Positions 9,869-18,437 of a DNA stretch of 53,211 bases are shown one piece after another (position 1 is the stretch's first letter; every line of letters starts with the position of its first letter). The DNA lies in contig JAAXZX010000047.1 in NCBI GenBank assembly GCA_012719645.1, forward strand, positions 1 through 53,211. The letters run 5' to 3'. The notes beneath the pieces are model-generated. The model had not been told where the DNA came from and did not search any database. It worked only from the letters and a program-made list of their open reading frames with translations. The stretch comes from Clostridiaceae bacterium (GTDB taxonomy: Bacteria; Bacillota; Clostridia; DSM-8532). The position numbers and the translations under genes are program-made.

Positions 9869-10954
9869 ATGACATTCAGTGAGATTATCACCAGGCTGGA
9901 TAACTTCGCATGGGGACCGGTTATGCTGGTGCTTCTGGTCGGTACAGGCGTCTATCTCAGCATTCGCTTGCTTTTCCCGCAGTTTGTCCATTTCGGCTAC
10001 GCCATGAAAAACACCGTTGGCAGGATGTTCAAGAAGCATCATGCCGACGAGGGCGAAATCTCTCCCTGGCAGGCGCTTACGACTGCGCTGGCCGCGACCG
10101 TTGGTACCGGAAACATTGCCGGTGTCACGGGAGCCATTGTTGCAGGCGGGCCTGGCGCCGTGTTCTGGATGTGGCTTTCCGCTTTGTTCGGTATGGCAAC
10201 CAAGTACGCCGAAGCTGTTTTAGCCGTTAACTATCGCGAGCGTAATGTCAGGGGTGAATGGGTTGGCGGTCCCATGTATTATATAAAGAACGGCCTCGGA
10301 AAGAACTGGTCCTGGTTGAGCTCCATTTTTTGTGTTTTCGGCGCTTTTGCAGCGTTTGGCATTGGCAATATGGCGCAAATCAATACCATAGCCACCTCCG
10401 TCAATAACGCGATTGATTCCTTCGGCGGCAATACCGCAGCCATAAGCTTCCGGCTTTTCAATCAGACCATCCCCGTATCAAGCCTGATTATCGGTGTTAT
10501 AATAGCTTTTATATGTTCGCTGGTACTTTTGGGCGGTATCAAGCGCATCGGCTCGGTTACAGCCCTTGATCTTAACGCTCAGTTTGACAGCAATTTTTCT
10601 GATGTAAAACCCGGCGACTATTACTATAATGCTATTGGAACGGCCAAGGCGATGGGTATCACCAGTGGCGTAGGAAATAACAGGGTGGGCGCGGACCAGG
10701 GCATCACCCGCCAGGATATGGCAACTATTCTCGTAAGAGCATTAAAGGCGGCCGGCAAAGACTATCCTGAGGGCAGTATCGAGGATCTCAACGCATTCGA
10801 TGATGCCCACCTGATTGCAGAGTACGCAAAGACAAGCCTGGCTACCCTTGTGAAGGCTAAGATCCTGCAGGGCTATAACCGGATTCTCGATCCCAACGGA
10901 AGCTTCACCATGCAGCATGCGGCTGTGGTAATCTACAAGATCTATAACAGGTAG
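9869..10954 (+). CDS. chimeric protein: truncated Na+:alanine symporter fused to two SLH domains
   Basis: A 361-residue frame with two unrelated halves. Residues 1 to about 231 are the front of an AgcS-type sodium:alanine/glycine symporter: LTTALAATVGTGNIAGVTGAI, GGPGAVFWMWLSALFGMATKYAE, GGPMYYIKNGLGKNW, ending at LLGGIKRIGSVT, about half the usual length. From about residue 235 it becomes the tail of a surface-layer protein, with one full SLH motif (NFSDVKPGDYYYNAIGTAKA ... ITRQDMATILVRAL) and a second (FDDAHLIAEYAKTSLATLVK ... AVVIYKIYNR). The junction is at about 10559-10570 and stays in frame. SLH domains bind cell-wall polymer outside the cell, while the front half is membrane-embedded transporter; the combination is not a known architecture and probably came from a deletion joining two genes, or from misassembly. 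ATG 9869 follows AAAAGGAGG. Confidence 0.8.
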   Translation: MTFSEIITRLDNFAWGPVMLVLLVGTGVYLSIRLLFPQFVHFGYAMKNTVGRMFKKHHADEGEISPWQALTTALAATVGTGNIAGVTGAIVAGGPGAVFWMWLSALFGMATKYAEAVLAVNYRERNVRGEWVGGPMYYIKNGLGKNWSWLSSIFCVFGAFAAFGIGNMAQINTIATSVNNAIDSFGGNTAAISFRLFNQTIPVSSLIIGVIIAFICSLVLLGGIKRIGSVTALDLNAQFDSNFSDVKPGDYYYNAIGTAKAMGITSGVGNNRVGADQGITRQDMATILVRALKAAGKDYPEGSIEDLNAFDDAHLIAEYAKTSLATLVKAKILQGYNRILDPNGSFTMQHAAVVIYKIYNR

Positions 10955-11023
10955 AGTTTCAGCCTGTAATGGACGTTTTATTCAGCAGCAGGTTTTCAGC
11001 GCATCCCGCAAAAGCACAGAAAT

Positions 11024-11057
11024 GGTCCGGAATCAGTTCCCGGACCTGTTCTTTTTT
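11024..11057 (+). terminator. rho-independent terminator of the chimeric gene
   Basis: GGTCCGG (11024-11030) pairs with CCGGACC (11040-11046), followed by TGTTCTTTTTT. Confidence 0.75.
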
Positions 11058-11077
11058 GTTCAGCCGGTATAGGCAAA

Positions 11078-11107
11078 CAAAAAGCAGGCCTCTTTCAGGT
11101 CTGCTTC
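11078..11107 (-). terminator. rho-independent terminator of the cotJ operon
   Basis: On the minus strand AGCAGACCT pairs with AGGCCTGCT (one mismatch), followed by TTTTTGTTTG. It lies just after the cotJC stop codon. Confidence 0.75.
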
Positions 11108-11129
11108 AATTCCTTCACGGCCATTCTTT

Positions 11130-11861
11130 CTATTTCTTTTTATCCGGTTTGACTTCGGGCATGATGGGACCCGGTATATTATGTATGTTAATGGGAGAAA
11201 CCGGGTTCGCGTCCATAGGGTTCGGCATGATATTCATCTTGTTGTCCATATCCTTGTTTTCGGCCATCCCCATTACATTCGCGGGTTTGTAGTACATCTT
11301 CTTCCGGCGCATGGCTTCATAAACTATCCTGAGGGCTTCACCAAACCGCTGGTAATGGACTATCTCGCGTTCCCTTAAGAAGCGCAGGGGATCGATAACA
11401 TCGGGATCATCGGCCATGTTGATGAGAAATTCGTAGGTGGCGCGCGCTTTCTGCTCGGCTGCCAGGTCTTCATTCAGGTTTGCGATGGGATCGCTCATTG
11501 ACTCGATATATGCGGCTGTAAACGGTACTCCGTTGGAGTCGGAAGGGTACACGCCTTTGCCGTGTATTGCGTAAACAGGGCCAAACCCCATCCTTTCCAG
11601 TTCCTGCGGAGGTACGTCCTTCACAAGCTGGGTGACCATGGCTCCGACCATTTCAAAATGGGCAAGCTCCTCGGTCCCTATATCGGTCAGGATTGCCTTC
11701 GATTCCTTGTTAGGCATCGCGTAGCGCTGGCTCAGATAGCGCAGGGATGCCGCCAGTTCTCCGTTGGGCCCGCCGTATTGAGTAAGGATCAGTTTTGCCA
11801 TCCTTGGGTCTGGCCTTTTAATATTTATCGGGTACTCGGTTTTCTTGTCGTAAACCCACAT
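11130..11861 (-). CDS. cotJC: spore coat protein CotJC (manganese-catalase family)
   Basis: A 243-residue ferritin-like protein of the CotJC/manganese catalase family, deposited in the spore coat and thought to protect against peroxide. The N-terminus MWVYDKKTEYPINIKRPDP and the helices with GGPNGELAASLRYLSQR, TEELAHFEMVGAMVTQL, LAAEQKARATYEFL and EREIVHYQRFGEAL carry the expected glutamate and histidine metal ligands. The last 50 or so residues are a Met-, Asn- and Pro-rich tail (MNIMPNPMDANPVSPINIHN) beyond the usual CotJC end. The start at 11861 has AGGAGG nine bases upstream and lies inside the cotJB frame, a 44-bp overlap. It is the last gene of cotJABC; such operons are transcribed in the mother cell. 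Confidence 0.93.
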   Translation of the reverse strand: MWVYDKKTEYPINIKRPDPRMAKLILTQYGGPNGELAASLRYLSQRYAMPNKESKAILTDIGTEELAHFEMVGAMVTQLVKDVPPQELERMGFGPVYAIHGKGVYPSDSNGVPFTAAYIESMSDPIANLNEDLAAEQKARATYEFLINMADDPDVIDPLRFLREREIVHYQRFGEALRIVYEAMRRKKMYYKPANVMGMAENKDMDNKMNIMPNPMDANPVSPINIHNIPGPIMPEVKPDKKK

Positions 11862-12138
11862 TTGCCATACCTCCTTTCAGTTCTTCCCATCTCATGGTGT
11901 CCCAGGGCCAGGGATCGTTGACCCAAAGCCAGCAGTCATCGGTGGCTCCTTGTATCATCCTTAAAGGTCCGTATTTCTCGGTGAATTGCTTATGAAGCTT
12001 TTGACGGGTTTCAGCAAGCATCTTGAAATCTTTAAGGGCATTCTCATCCGACGGGTGCGTATCCAGGAAGAGATTGAGATCAATCAGGGCAAAATCCAAC
12101 GCGCGTATCTGTTCCAGCAGTTCATTCTTGCCATCCAT
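11818..12138 (-). CDS. cotJB: spore coat protein CotJB
   Basis: A 106-residue CotJB protein. The family signature is clear: LLEQIRALDFALIDLNLFLDTHP in the first half and WLWVNDPWPWD near residue 70-80. It is required with CotJA for coat incorporation of CotJC in Bacillus. The C-terminal 20 residues (GGMANVGLRQENRVPDKY) are read from the cotJC ribosome binding site and first codons in another frame, so the stop has moved downstream compared with shorter relatives. Start at 12138 is preceded by GGAGGTG. It is 18 bp from cotJA, indicating one operon. Confidence 0.92.
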   Translation of the reverse strand: MDGKNELLEQIRALDFALIDLNLFLDTHPSDENALKDFKMLAETRQKLHKQFTEKYGPLRMIQGATDDCWLWVNDPWPWDTMRWEELKGGMANVGLRQENRVPDKY

Positions 12139-12156
12139 ACTTGTTCACCTCCATTA

Positions 12157-12357
12157 TCAGTTGACCCAGTAATCCCTCAGCTCAGGGAAGATGGTTCCCT
12201 GCTTTAAACCCTCCTCGGGCGAGAAGGTTTTGCCATAAGTCTGATACCGGATATAGGCTGTTGCATATTCAGGATTGATGGGCATAGCCGGAATTATGAT
12301 GGCATCACCGGTGCAACTGTTGCCGGTATAGATCGTGGTTAGCTGCAGTTTATCCAT
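12157..12357 (-). CDS. cotJA: spore coat associated protein CotJA
   Basis: A 66-residue protein with the CotJA pattern PINPEYATAYIRYQTYGKTFSPEEGLKQGTIFPEL. It is the first gene of the cotJABC spore-coat operon. The start at 12357 has GGAGGAATC upstream at normal spacing. Small size and strong motif agreement make the call secure. Confidence 0.93.
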   Translation of the reverse strand: MDKLQLTTIYTGNSCTGDAIIIPAMPINPEYATAYIRYQTYGKTFSPEEGLKQGTIFPELRDYWVN

Positions 12358-12390
12358 AGTCGTGATTCCTCCGGGCTTGTTCCTTCTTCA

Positions 12391-12416
12391 TATTATGTAC
12401 AGGCCGCAAAATGTGT
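12391..12416 (-). promoter_or_regulatory. possible sigma-E type promoter of cotJABC
   Basis: On the minus strand ACACATTTT is followed after about 12 bp by CATAATATG. This resembles the mother-cell sigma-E pattern (ATA-containing -35 and CATAnnnT -10), and cotJ operons are known sigma-E targets in Bacillus. The match is partial. Confidence 0.35.
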
Positions 12417-12562
12417 GAGGAAGGCGGTCTGCCCTGCTTTAGAGAATTTGTCCGCCATTATTTTGACTGGTAATGCCGCGGAAGGGTAAATATAATATGA
12501 GGGGCTGATTTAATTGGCTCATATACCACAACTGTAAAAGGCGTGTTACAAGGAGAGTGCAT

Positions 12563-14212
12563 ATGTCAAACCAGAAGATCAGGATCAGTTTGAACGGCCG
12601 CGAAATGGAAGTTGACAGGGGGACAAGGATAGAAGACCTGGTTCGGGGCATGGAAGGCAAGAAGGGATCGCAGATAGTGGCGGCGGTGGTCAATAATGAA
12701 ATCCGGGAACTTACCTATCCCATCGAGCAGGAATCGGTCATTGCCACCGTGGACTTAAGCGACGCAGACGGCATCCGCATCTACCAGAGGAGCCTCAAGT
12801 TCCTGCTGATTAAGGCTGTTCATGACCTGTTTCCCGGTAAGGAACTCCAGGTAAGGCATTCGGTCAGGAGGGGCGTATTCTTCGAGATCGTGGATTACAA
12901 AGTAACCCCGGAAGATGTGGAACGCCTTGATAAACGTATGAGGGAACTGGTGGAAGAGGACCACAAGTATGTCAAGAGGGTGGTCCCGATTGACGAAGCC
13001 CGGAGAATCTTCCTGGACCAGGGAAGGGAGGACCGTTACCGTGCCCTTGAGTTCCGGGAGAAGGACTATGTTTCCCTTTACACCTTTGATGATATAGAAG
13101 ACTACTTTTACGGCTATATGGTGCCGAGCACCGGGTACCTGAAGCTCTTCGGGCTTGCGGCAGAGAACAACGGGATCGTGCTGATTGTCCCAAAAAAGGA
13201 GAACCCGACACGGCTTCCCGACGAAACGCTGCCCAAGCAGCTTTTCGACGTCTTCACCGAGTATACCAACTGGATCAGGATACTTGGGGTCGAGGATGTG
13301 GGGAGGCTCAACGAAGTGGTCAAAAACGGCAGGATACATGAGTTCATCCTGATATCCGAGGCGCTCCATGAAAAGAAGATAGCCCATATCGCCGATATGA
13401 TCGTCAACCAGAAGAAAAGGATCATACTGATAGCCGGTCCTTCATCCTCCGGGAAGACCACATTCGCAAGAAGGCTGGCCATACAGCTCCGGGTGAACGG
13501 CATAAAACCGCTTAACATATCGGTGGACGATTATTTCGTGGAAAAAGACCGGACACCTGTGGATGAGGACGGAAAACCCGACTATGAAGCGCTGGAGGCA
13601 GTAGATCTCGAACTTTTCAACCAGGACATGAACGCCCTGCTTAAGGGTGAGGAGATCAGTCTGCCCACCTTCAACTTCATTTCGGGCAAAAGGGAGTATA
13701 ACGGCCGAAGAATAAAGCTGGACGAGGGCAGCGCAGTGATCATCGAGGGCATCCATGCCCTCAATCCCAGGCTTGCCAGCGGCATAAACGAGGCCGACAA
13801 GTTCAGGATATATATAAGCGCCATAACATCCATGAGAATTGACCAGCACAACCGTATTCCCACCACCGACCTGAGACTTTTAAGGCGCATGGTCCGGGAC
13901 AACCTGTTCAGGGGCACCACTGCCCCCGAAACCATCGCCATGTGGCCTCAAGTGAGGCGCGGGGAGGAGCGGAACATCTTCCCGTTCCAGCAGGAAGCCG
14001 ATGCCATGTTCAACTCTTCCCTCATCTATGAGCTCCTGGTACTGAAAGGCTATGCCCTGCCTCTTCTCAGCGCCATAACAAAGGATATGCCGCAGTATTC
14101 GGAGGCAAGGCGCCTTATCGAGTTTTTGAGCTACTTCCTGCAGGTACCCGCCGACGATATCCCGCCCAACTCCATATTGCGGGAGTTCCTTGGCGGATCA
14201 TGCTTCGAATAG
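12563..14212 (+). CDS. TGS-domain uridine kinase family nucleoside kinase
   Basis: A 549-residue fusion known in Clostridia. Residues 1-65 form a TGS/ubiquitin-like domain (ISLNGREMEVDRGTRIEDLV). A middle part of about 200 residues resembles the second accessory domain of threonyl-tRNA synthetase, with FLLIKAVHDLFPGKE and a KRVVPIDEARRIF segment. The C-terminal half is a P-loop uridine kinase: Walker A GPSSSGKTTF at about 292, SVDDYF, TFNFISGKREYNGR and IIEGIHALNP. It probably phosphorylates uridine or cytidine, but the role of the synthetase-like front half is unknown. The ATG at 12563 follows AAGGAGAG; the GTG six bases earlier is less likely. No clear operon partner. Confidence 0.85.
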   Translation: MSNQKIRISLNGREMEVDRGTRIEDLVRGMEGKKGSQIVAAVVNNEIRELTYPIEQESVIATVDLSDADGIRIYQRSLKFLLIKAVHDLFPGKELQVRHSVRRGVFFEIVDYKVTPEDVERLDKRMRELVEEDHKYVKRVVPIDEARRIFLDQGREDRYRALEFREKDYVSLYTFDDIEDYFYGYMVPSTGYLKLFGLAAENNGIVLIVPKKENPTRLPDETLPKQLFDVFTEYTNWIRILGVEDVGRLNEVVKNGRIHEFILISEALHEKKIAHIADMIVNQKKRIILIAGPSSSGKTTFARRLAIQLRVNGIKPLNISVDDYFVEKDRTPVDEDGKPDYEALEAVDLELFNQDMNALLKGEEISLPTFNFISGKREYNGRRIKLDEGSAVIIEGIHALNPRLASGINEADKFRIYISAITSMRIDQHNRIPTTDLRLLRRMVRDNLFRGTTAPETIAMWPQVRRGEERNIFPFQQEADAMFNSSLIYELLVLKGYALPLLSAITKDMPQYSEARRLIEFLSYFLQVPADDIPPNSILREFLGGSCFE

Positions 14213-14249
14213 TGACGGCAAAAGTTTTACATTCTGTCTTGAGGCTTTG

Positions 14250-14272
14250 GGGCAGGGAACAGGTCCCTGCCC
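14250..14272 (+). terminator. GC-rich hairpin after the uridine kinase gene
   Basis: GGGCAGGGA (14250-14258) pairs perfectly with TCCCTGCCC (14264-14272). There is no T run (GTATGTGTT follows), so it may be a weak terminator or an RNA-stabilising hairpin. Confidence 0.35.
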
Positions 14273-14299
14273 GTATGTGTTAACAGAAAGGTTTGGTTT

Positions 14300-15445
14300 A
14301 TGAAGCAATTGGAACTGTTTGCCACAGCCGCGTTTGGGGTGGAATCGGCAGTGGTGAGGGAACTTAAGCACCTGGGCTATAATGACACCCGTACCGACAA
14401 CGGCAGGATCTACTTTACAGGAGACTGGGGAGCAGTTTGCAGGGCCAACCTGTGGCTCCGCTGCGCCGGCCGTGTCTACATTCTTATAGGCAGATTCAAA
14501 ACCAGGACATTCGATGAACTGTTTGAAGGGACTAAGGCCCTTCCCTGGGAGGAATGGCTTCCGAAAGATGCGGAGTTCCCCGTTATTGGCAACTGCGTTA
14601 AGTCAACCCTCATGAGCATATCGGACTGCCAGTCAATTATTAAAAAAGCAGTGGTGGAAAGGCTGAAGAGGGTCTATGGCCTGGAGGTTTTTCCAGAAAC
14701 GGGTCCCAGGTTCAGGATAGAGTTCAGCATTCTCAACGATGTGGCAACCCTGTCCATCGATACAAGCGGGGACAGCCTGCACAAGCGGGGCTACCGCACC
14801 CTGGCATATTCCGCGCCTGTCAAGGAAACCCTTGCGGCAGCCATGCTCATGGTCAGCCGCTGGTCGCCGGGAAGGCCATTGATTGATCCATTCTGCGGTT
14901 CGGGCACAATACACATAGAAGCGGCCATGATGGAGCGCAATATCGCCCCCGGGCTCAGGCGGAGTTTCGACAGCCAGGCATGGCCGGTCATACCCAAATC
15001 TGCATGGGACCGGGCAATAGAGGAGGCAAAGAGCCTTATACGGCCGCCTGCCGGGGGGATAACCATACAGGGGTATGACATCAGTGAAGAAGCTATCAGT
15101 ATTGCCCAGTACCATGCCCGCCAGGCGGGCGTTCAGGACAGCATCCACCTCCAGGTCAGGGATGTGGCCGATTTGTCTTCAAAGGCCAAATACGGCTTTA
15201 TCGTGACCAACCCGCCTTATGGTGAAAGGATCGGTGATAAAAGCGAAAATATCCGTCTCTACAGGACCATGGGCGAGGTCTTTAAGAAGCTGGATACCTG
15301 GTCGTTCTATATCCTTAGCGCCGACTCTCATTTTGAAAGATATTTCGGAAGGAAAGCCGACAAGAACAGGAAACTGTTCAACGGCGGGCTTCTGTGCTAT
15401 TACTACCAGTTTTTCGGTCCGAAACCCAACAGGAGTCAGAACTGA
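14300..15445 (+). CDS. THUMP-domain class I SAM-dependent RNA methyltransferase (RlmL/YpsC-like)
   Basis: A 381-residue methyltransferase probably acting on a guanine N2 of 23S rRNA, as RlmL does. The N-terminal THUMP RNA-binding domain covers about residues 45-155. The catalytic domain starts with the RNA-contacting LHKRGYRTLAYSAPVKETLAA, then the SAM-binding loop LIDPFCGSGTIHIEAAMM, an acidic strand QGYDISEEAI, and the amino-methyltransferase motif TNPPYGERIG. ATG 14300 follows AGAAAGG. It is convergent with the penicillin-binding protein gene downstream and separated from it by a bidirectional terminator. The precise target base is inferred from the family. Confidence 0.9.
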   Translation: MKQLELFATAAFGVESAVVRELKHLGYNDTRTDNGRIYFTGDWGAVCRANLWLRCAGRVYILIGRFKTRTFDELFEGTKALPWEEWLPKDAEFPVIGNCVKSTLMSISDCQSIIKKAVVERLKRVYGLEVFPETGPRFRIEFSILNDVATLSIDTSGDSLHKRGYRTLAYSAPVKETLAAAMLMVSRWSPGRPLIDPFCGSGTIHIEAAMMERNIAPGLRRSFDSQAWPVIPKSAWDRAIEEAKSLIRPPAGGITIQGYDISEEAISIAQYHARQAGVQDSIHLQVRDVADLSSKAKYGFIVTNPPYGERIGDKSENIRLYRTMGEVFKKLDTWSFYILSADSHFERYFGRKADKNRKLFNGGLLCYYYQFFGPKPNRSQN

Positions 15446-15525
15446 GAGGCTGGATGCAGGATATCAGGCATCAGCTGCAAGAAGTAAGCTGGTGGATACT
15501 TAATGCGGAATCATAAAGAGCAGTA

Positions 15526-15554
15526 AAAAAGCGGGACATTGTGCCCCGCTTTTT
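15526..15554. terminator. bidirectional rho-independent terminator
   Basis: AAAAAGCGGG (15526-15535) pairs with CCCGCTTTTT (15545-15554), giving a T run on both strands between two convergent genes. Confidence 0.88.
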
Positions 15555-15573
15555 GATATCTGCAGCTTTATTG

Positions 15574-18150
15574 TCACCAGAAGTCTTCAGGGTTCGGCCA
15601 GTCATCTTCATTGTCGTGATCGTCCGAATTCCCGTTTCCGGGGTACCTGATGCCCGAGGTGTCATCCGGATTCTCCTCGGTCACCGGTGGAATAATCACG
15701 TGGCTCGGGCCATGGATCGTGCAGTATTCCCCTTCGGGCAGTTCATATATCACGTCCTCCGGATACGGGCTGTTGGGATATGGAGGCATGTATTGCACGG
15801 GACGCTTGATGTATACCCGTACGAAGGCTGATTCAGGCGGGCAGTATTCGGTGGCGAGCAGCATGCGCCCCTGGGCGTCCGAGGCCGCCTTGCAGGCCAT
15901 CGCTGATACATGGACCTTGCATGTATCGCTGTACGATGGCTCGGTGCCCTCTATAAAGTATTCCTTGCGCACCCTGGAACCCCTTGGGTCAGCCTTGCAG
16001 AGTTCGGTGGCTATCTTGCCCGAATCCATGCAGATTTCCCTTGTTACTATATTGGGCGGAACCTCGTTGAAGAACTCGGCAGGTTCCAGGTTCATGTCCT
16101 TGTGGATTTTGGTCATAACTGCGTTCCAGATTACCTGCGCGCCAAAATTCTCATCACTGGTCAATTGAACCGCTTTGTCATAACCATACCAGGTTGCCCC
16201 TACATAATAGGGTGTAAACCCGATATACCACTTGTCCTTGGTTTCGTCGGAGGTCCCGGTCTTGCCGGCGGTGGGGAATACCACGGTGCGTTCCTTTTCT
16301 TTGCCGTTCTGATCTGTATAGGTCTCGGTAAACTTGACTTTGCCGTAGGTGGCGGCGGTGCCTCCGGGACCTGTAACATCCTGCAATATGGTGTCCATGA
16401 TGAATATCGTCTGCTCGGAATAAACCTGCCGCCTTTCAGGGACTGCGGTCATTATGACCTGGCCGTTGGAATCCCTTATCTCTGTAAAGAAGATGGGCGC
16501 CGTGTAAACCCCCTTGTTGGCAAACACCGTGAAGGCGCTGGCCATGTCAAGGGTGGTCATGCCCGTGTTAAAACCGCCCATGGCAATTGACAGGTATTGT
16601 TCTTCCCTCCTGTCGATACCCACCTGTGCCAGGTACTCCAGGCCGGTTCTGATGCCCACATAGTCCTTAAGCAGAAGCGCCGCGACGACGTTCCTTGATT
16701 TGAAAAGACCATCCCGTGTCGTGGTAAGACCGAAGTTCTTATTCTCAATATTTTTCGGCCAGATCTTTTCCGGCTGCTTGTCATTCAGGTACTGGGGAAC
16801 ATCGTCAACAACAGTTGCAGCCGTGATGCTGCGGGACTCTATACCCGGAGCGTAGACCAGTATGGGCTTTATGGACGATCCGGGAGATCTTAAGGCCTGG
16901 GTGGCACGGTTGAAGACGCTGCCTTCCTTCTCGCCCCTTCCGCCGTAAAGACCGCGCACGTAACCGGTAGTGGGTTCTATGACCACCATCGATGCCTGGG
17001 GAGGCGCTTCAGCCCGCGGGTTTTCGGCGCTGAAATACTCGGGATTGGTGAAAACCTCGTCCAGCGCGGCCTGAACCTTGGGCTGCATGGTGGAATAGAT
17101 GTGGATGCCGCCGTTGTATATGATATCCAGGGCAGCCTGCTCGTTATAGTTGTACTTCTTCATGAGTTCGTTTTTGACAGCCTTGATGACCTCGTCCACA
17201 AAATAGGACTGGTTGCTTGTCTCCATTACCTTGCCTGCCTCGGGATTGTAATTGAACTGCATATGTTCGGTCTCAGCCATGGCCTGTTCGTATTCGGCCT
17301 GGTTGATCTTGCCCTGTTCCAGCATGAGTCCGAGTATCATCCTGGTCCTTTCAAGGTTCTTCTTGATATTGCTTTCGGTGGTGGGCATATATTCGCTGGG
17401 CCAGTTGGTGATGCCTGCCAGGCTGGCGCATTCGGCCAGGGACAGGTCACGCACGTCCTTGCCGAAATAGCCCTTGGCAGCCGTCTCAATACCAATGAAT
17501 TTTCCGCCCATAGGGACATTGTTCAGGTAGTAGGTTATTATCTCTTCCTTGGTCAGGCCTTTTTCGAGCTGGACCGCCTGCCATTGCTCCTGGATCTTTC
17601 TTTTTATGGTTATCTCCTGGTTCTTGGTCAGGTTTTTGATCAGCTGCTGTGTTATGGTGCTGCCGCCCTCAACCTTCACATCGGGGTTAAGGAAATGCCG
17701 GGCATAGGAAAGGACGGCGCTGCCTATTCGCCTCAGGTCAATGCCGTTATGGTCAAAGAAACGCTTGTCCTCAACCGCGACATACGCTTCAATAAGTTTC
17801 TTGGGTATATCTTCATAATCTATCCAGACGCGGTTTTCTTCCCGCTTGAGCTCAGCTATGATATTTCCTTCCGAATCATAAATAAATGAATTCAGACTGG
17901 AAGGTTTAAGAAGGCTGGGCTCCAGGACGGGAGTGGACCTGATCAGGCCGTATACGCTGCCCCCAAGAAGGCCGGCAAGGGCGCTTCCAGCCATAAAGAT
18001 CAGCATGAAAGTAAAAATAACTATGCCCAGGACGACCTTGAGGATTATGGATACCGGTGTTATTTTCTTTTCTTTATCATTCAGGGGTCTGATCCTGCCT
18101 ACAGGCACGTCTCCAAGGCCTTTAGAGCCGGATCCTTTTTTTCTGTCCAT
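15574..18150 (-). CDS. class A penicillin-binding protein (PBP1A type)
   Basis: An 858-residue bifunctional peptidoglycan synthase, polymerising glycan strands and cross-linking peptides at the membrane. A basic cytoplasmic tail is followed by one membrane segment at about 32-68. The GT51 glycosyltransferase has AVEDKRFFDHNGID (catalytic E127), GGSTITQQLIKNL and KIQEQWQAVQLEKGLTKEEI. The transpeptidase has SSIKP (nucleophile S425, K428) and KTGTSDETKDKW at about 630. The last 60 residues are an acidic, Pro/Asn/Asp-rich tail that may vary between strains. The start at 18150 follows GGAGGAAT; a TTG one codon earlier is possible. Divergent from tyrS. Confidence 0.93.
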   Translation of the reverse strand: MDRKKGSGSKGLGDVPVGRIRPLNDKEKKITPVSIILKVVLGIVIFTFMLIFMAGSALAGLLGGSVYGLIRSTPVLEPSLLKPSSLNSFIYDSEGNIIAELKREENRVWIDYEDIPKKLIEAYVAVEDKRFFDHNGIDLRRIGSAVLSYARHFLNPDVKVEGGSTITQQLIKNLTKNQEITIKRKIQEQWQAVQLEKGLTKEEIITYYLNNVPMGGKFIGIETAAKGYFGKDVRDLSLAECASLAGITNWPSEYMPTTESNIKKNLERTRMILGLMLEQGKINQAEYEQAMAETEHMQFNYNPEAGKVMETSNQSYFVDEVIKAVKNELMKKYNYNEQAALDIIYNGGIHIYSTMQPKVQAALDEVFTNPEYFSAENPRAEAPPQASMVVIEPTTGYVRGLYGGRGEKEGSVFNRATQALRSPGSSIKPILVYAPGIESRSITAATVVDDVPQYLNDKQPEKIWPKNIENKNFGLTTTRDGLFKSRNVVAALLLKDYVGIRTGLEYLAQVGIDRREEQYLSIAMGGFNTGMTTLDMASAFTVFANKGVYTAPIFFTEIRDSNGQVIMTAVPERRQVYSEQTIFIMDTILQDVTGPGGTAATYGKVKFTETYTDQNGKEKERTVVFPTAGKTGTSDETKDKWYIGFTPYYVGATWYGYDKAVQLTSDENFGAQVIWNAVMTKIHKDMNLEPAEFFNEVPPNIVTREICMDSGKIATELCKADPRGSRVRKEYFIEGTEPSYSDTCKVHVSAMACKAASDAQGRMLLATEYCPPESAFVRVYIKRPVQYMPPYPNSPYPEDVIYELPEGEYCTIHGPSHVIIPPVTEENPDDTSGIRYPGNGNSDDHDNEDDWPNPEDFW

Positions 18151-18239
18151 CAATATTCCTCCAGGTTATCTTCTCTCTGTATTTCATCAATATTGCTTAT
18201 GTACCATAATTGGCGCAGCAACTCCATAATATCTACAAT

Positions 18240-18248
18240 ATTATAGCA
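18240..18248 (-). promoter_or_regulatory. extended -10 promoter of the class A PBP gene
   Basis: On the minus strand TGCTATAAT (complement of 18240-18248) is a perfect extended -10. The -35 region is weak. It lies about 90 bp upstream of the start codon. Confidence 0.55.
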
Positions 18249-18317
18249 CAAAACACAGTGCCGTAATACTCTTTTCTTTACCAGCAGGGAAAGACCCCTT
18301 CCTTTTTTCCTTTCGGT

Positions 18318-18345
18318 TTGGTAGAATCCTGACATGAGATAAAAT
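18318..18345 (+). promoter_or_regulatory. probable promoter of tyrS
   Basis: TTGGTA (18318-18323), 16-bp spacer, TAAAAT (18340-18345). No T-box motif (GGTGGTACCGCG) occurs between it and the gene, so tyrS here does not seem to be T-box controlled. Confidence 0.5.
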
Positions 18346-18437
18346 GTTCCGGGCGGTAAAACCTGCCTGATGATATTTTTCGTCCTGTGCGGACAGCATG
18401 TTATCAGAACACCAGCAGATTGAAAAGGAGAAAAGAG

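Noticed and set aside
18154-18437. T-box leader upstream of tyrS
   Set aside because: The conserved GGTGGTACCGCG sequence and terminator are absent, and the space is short.
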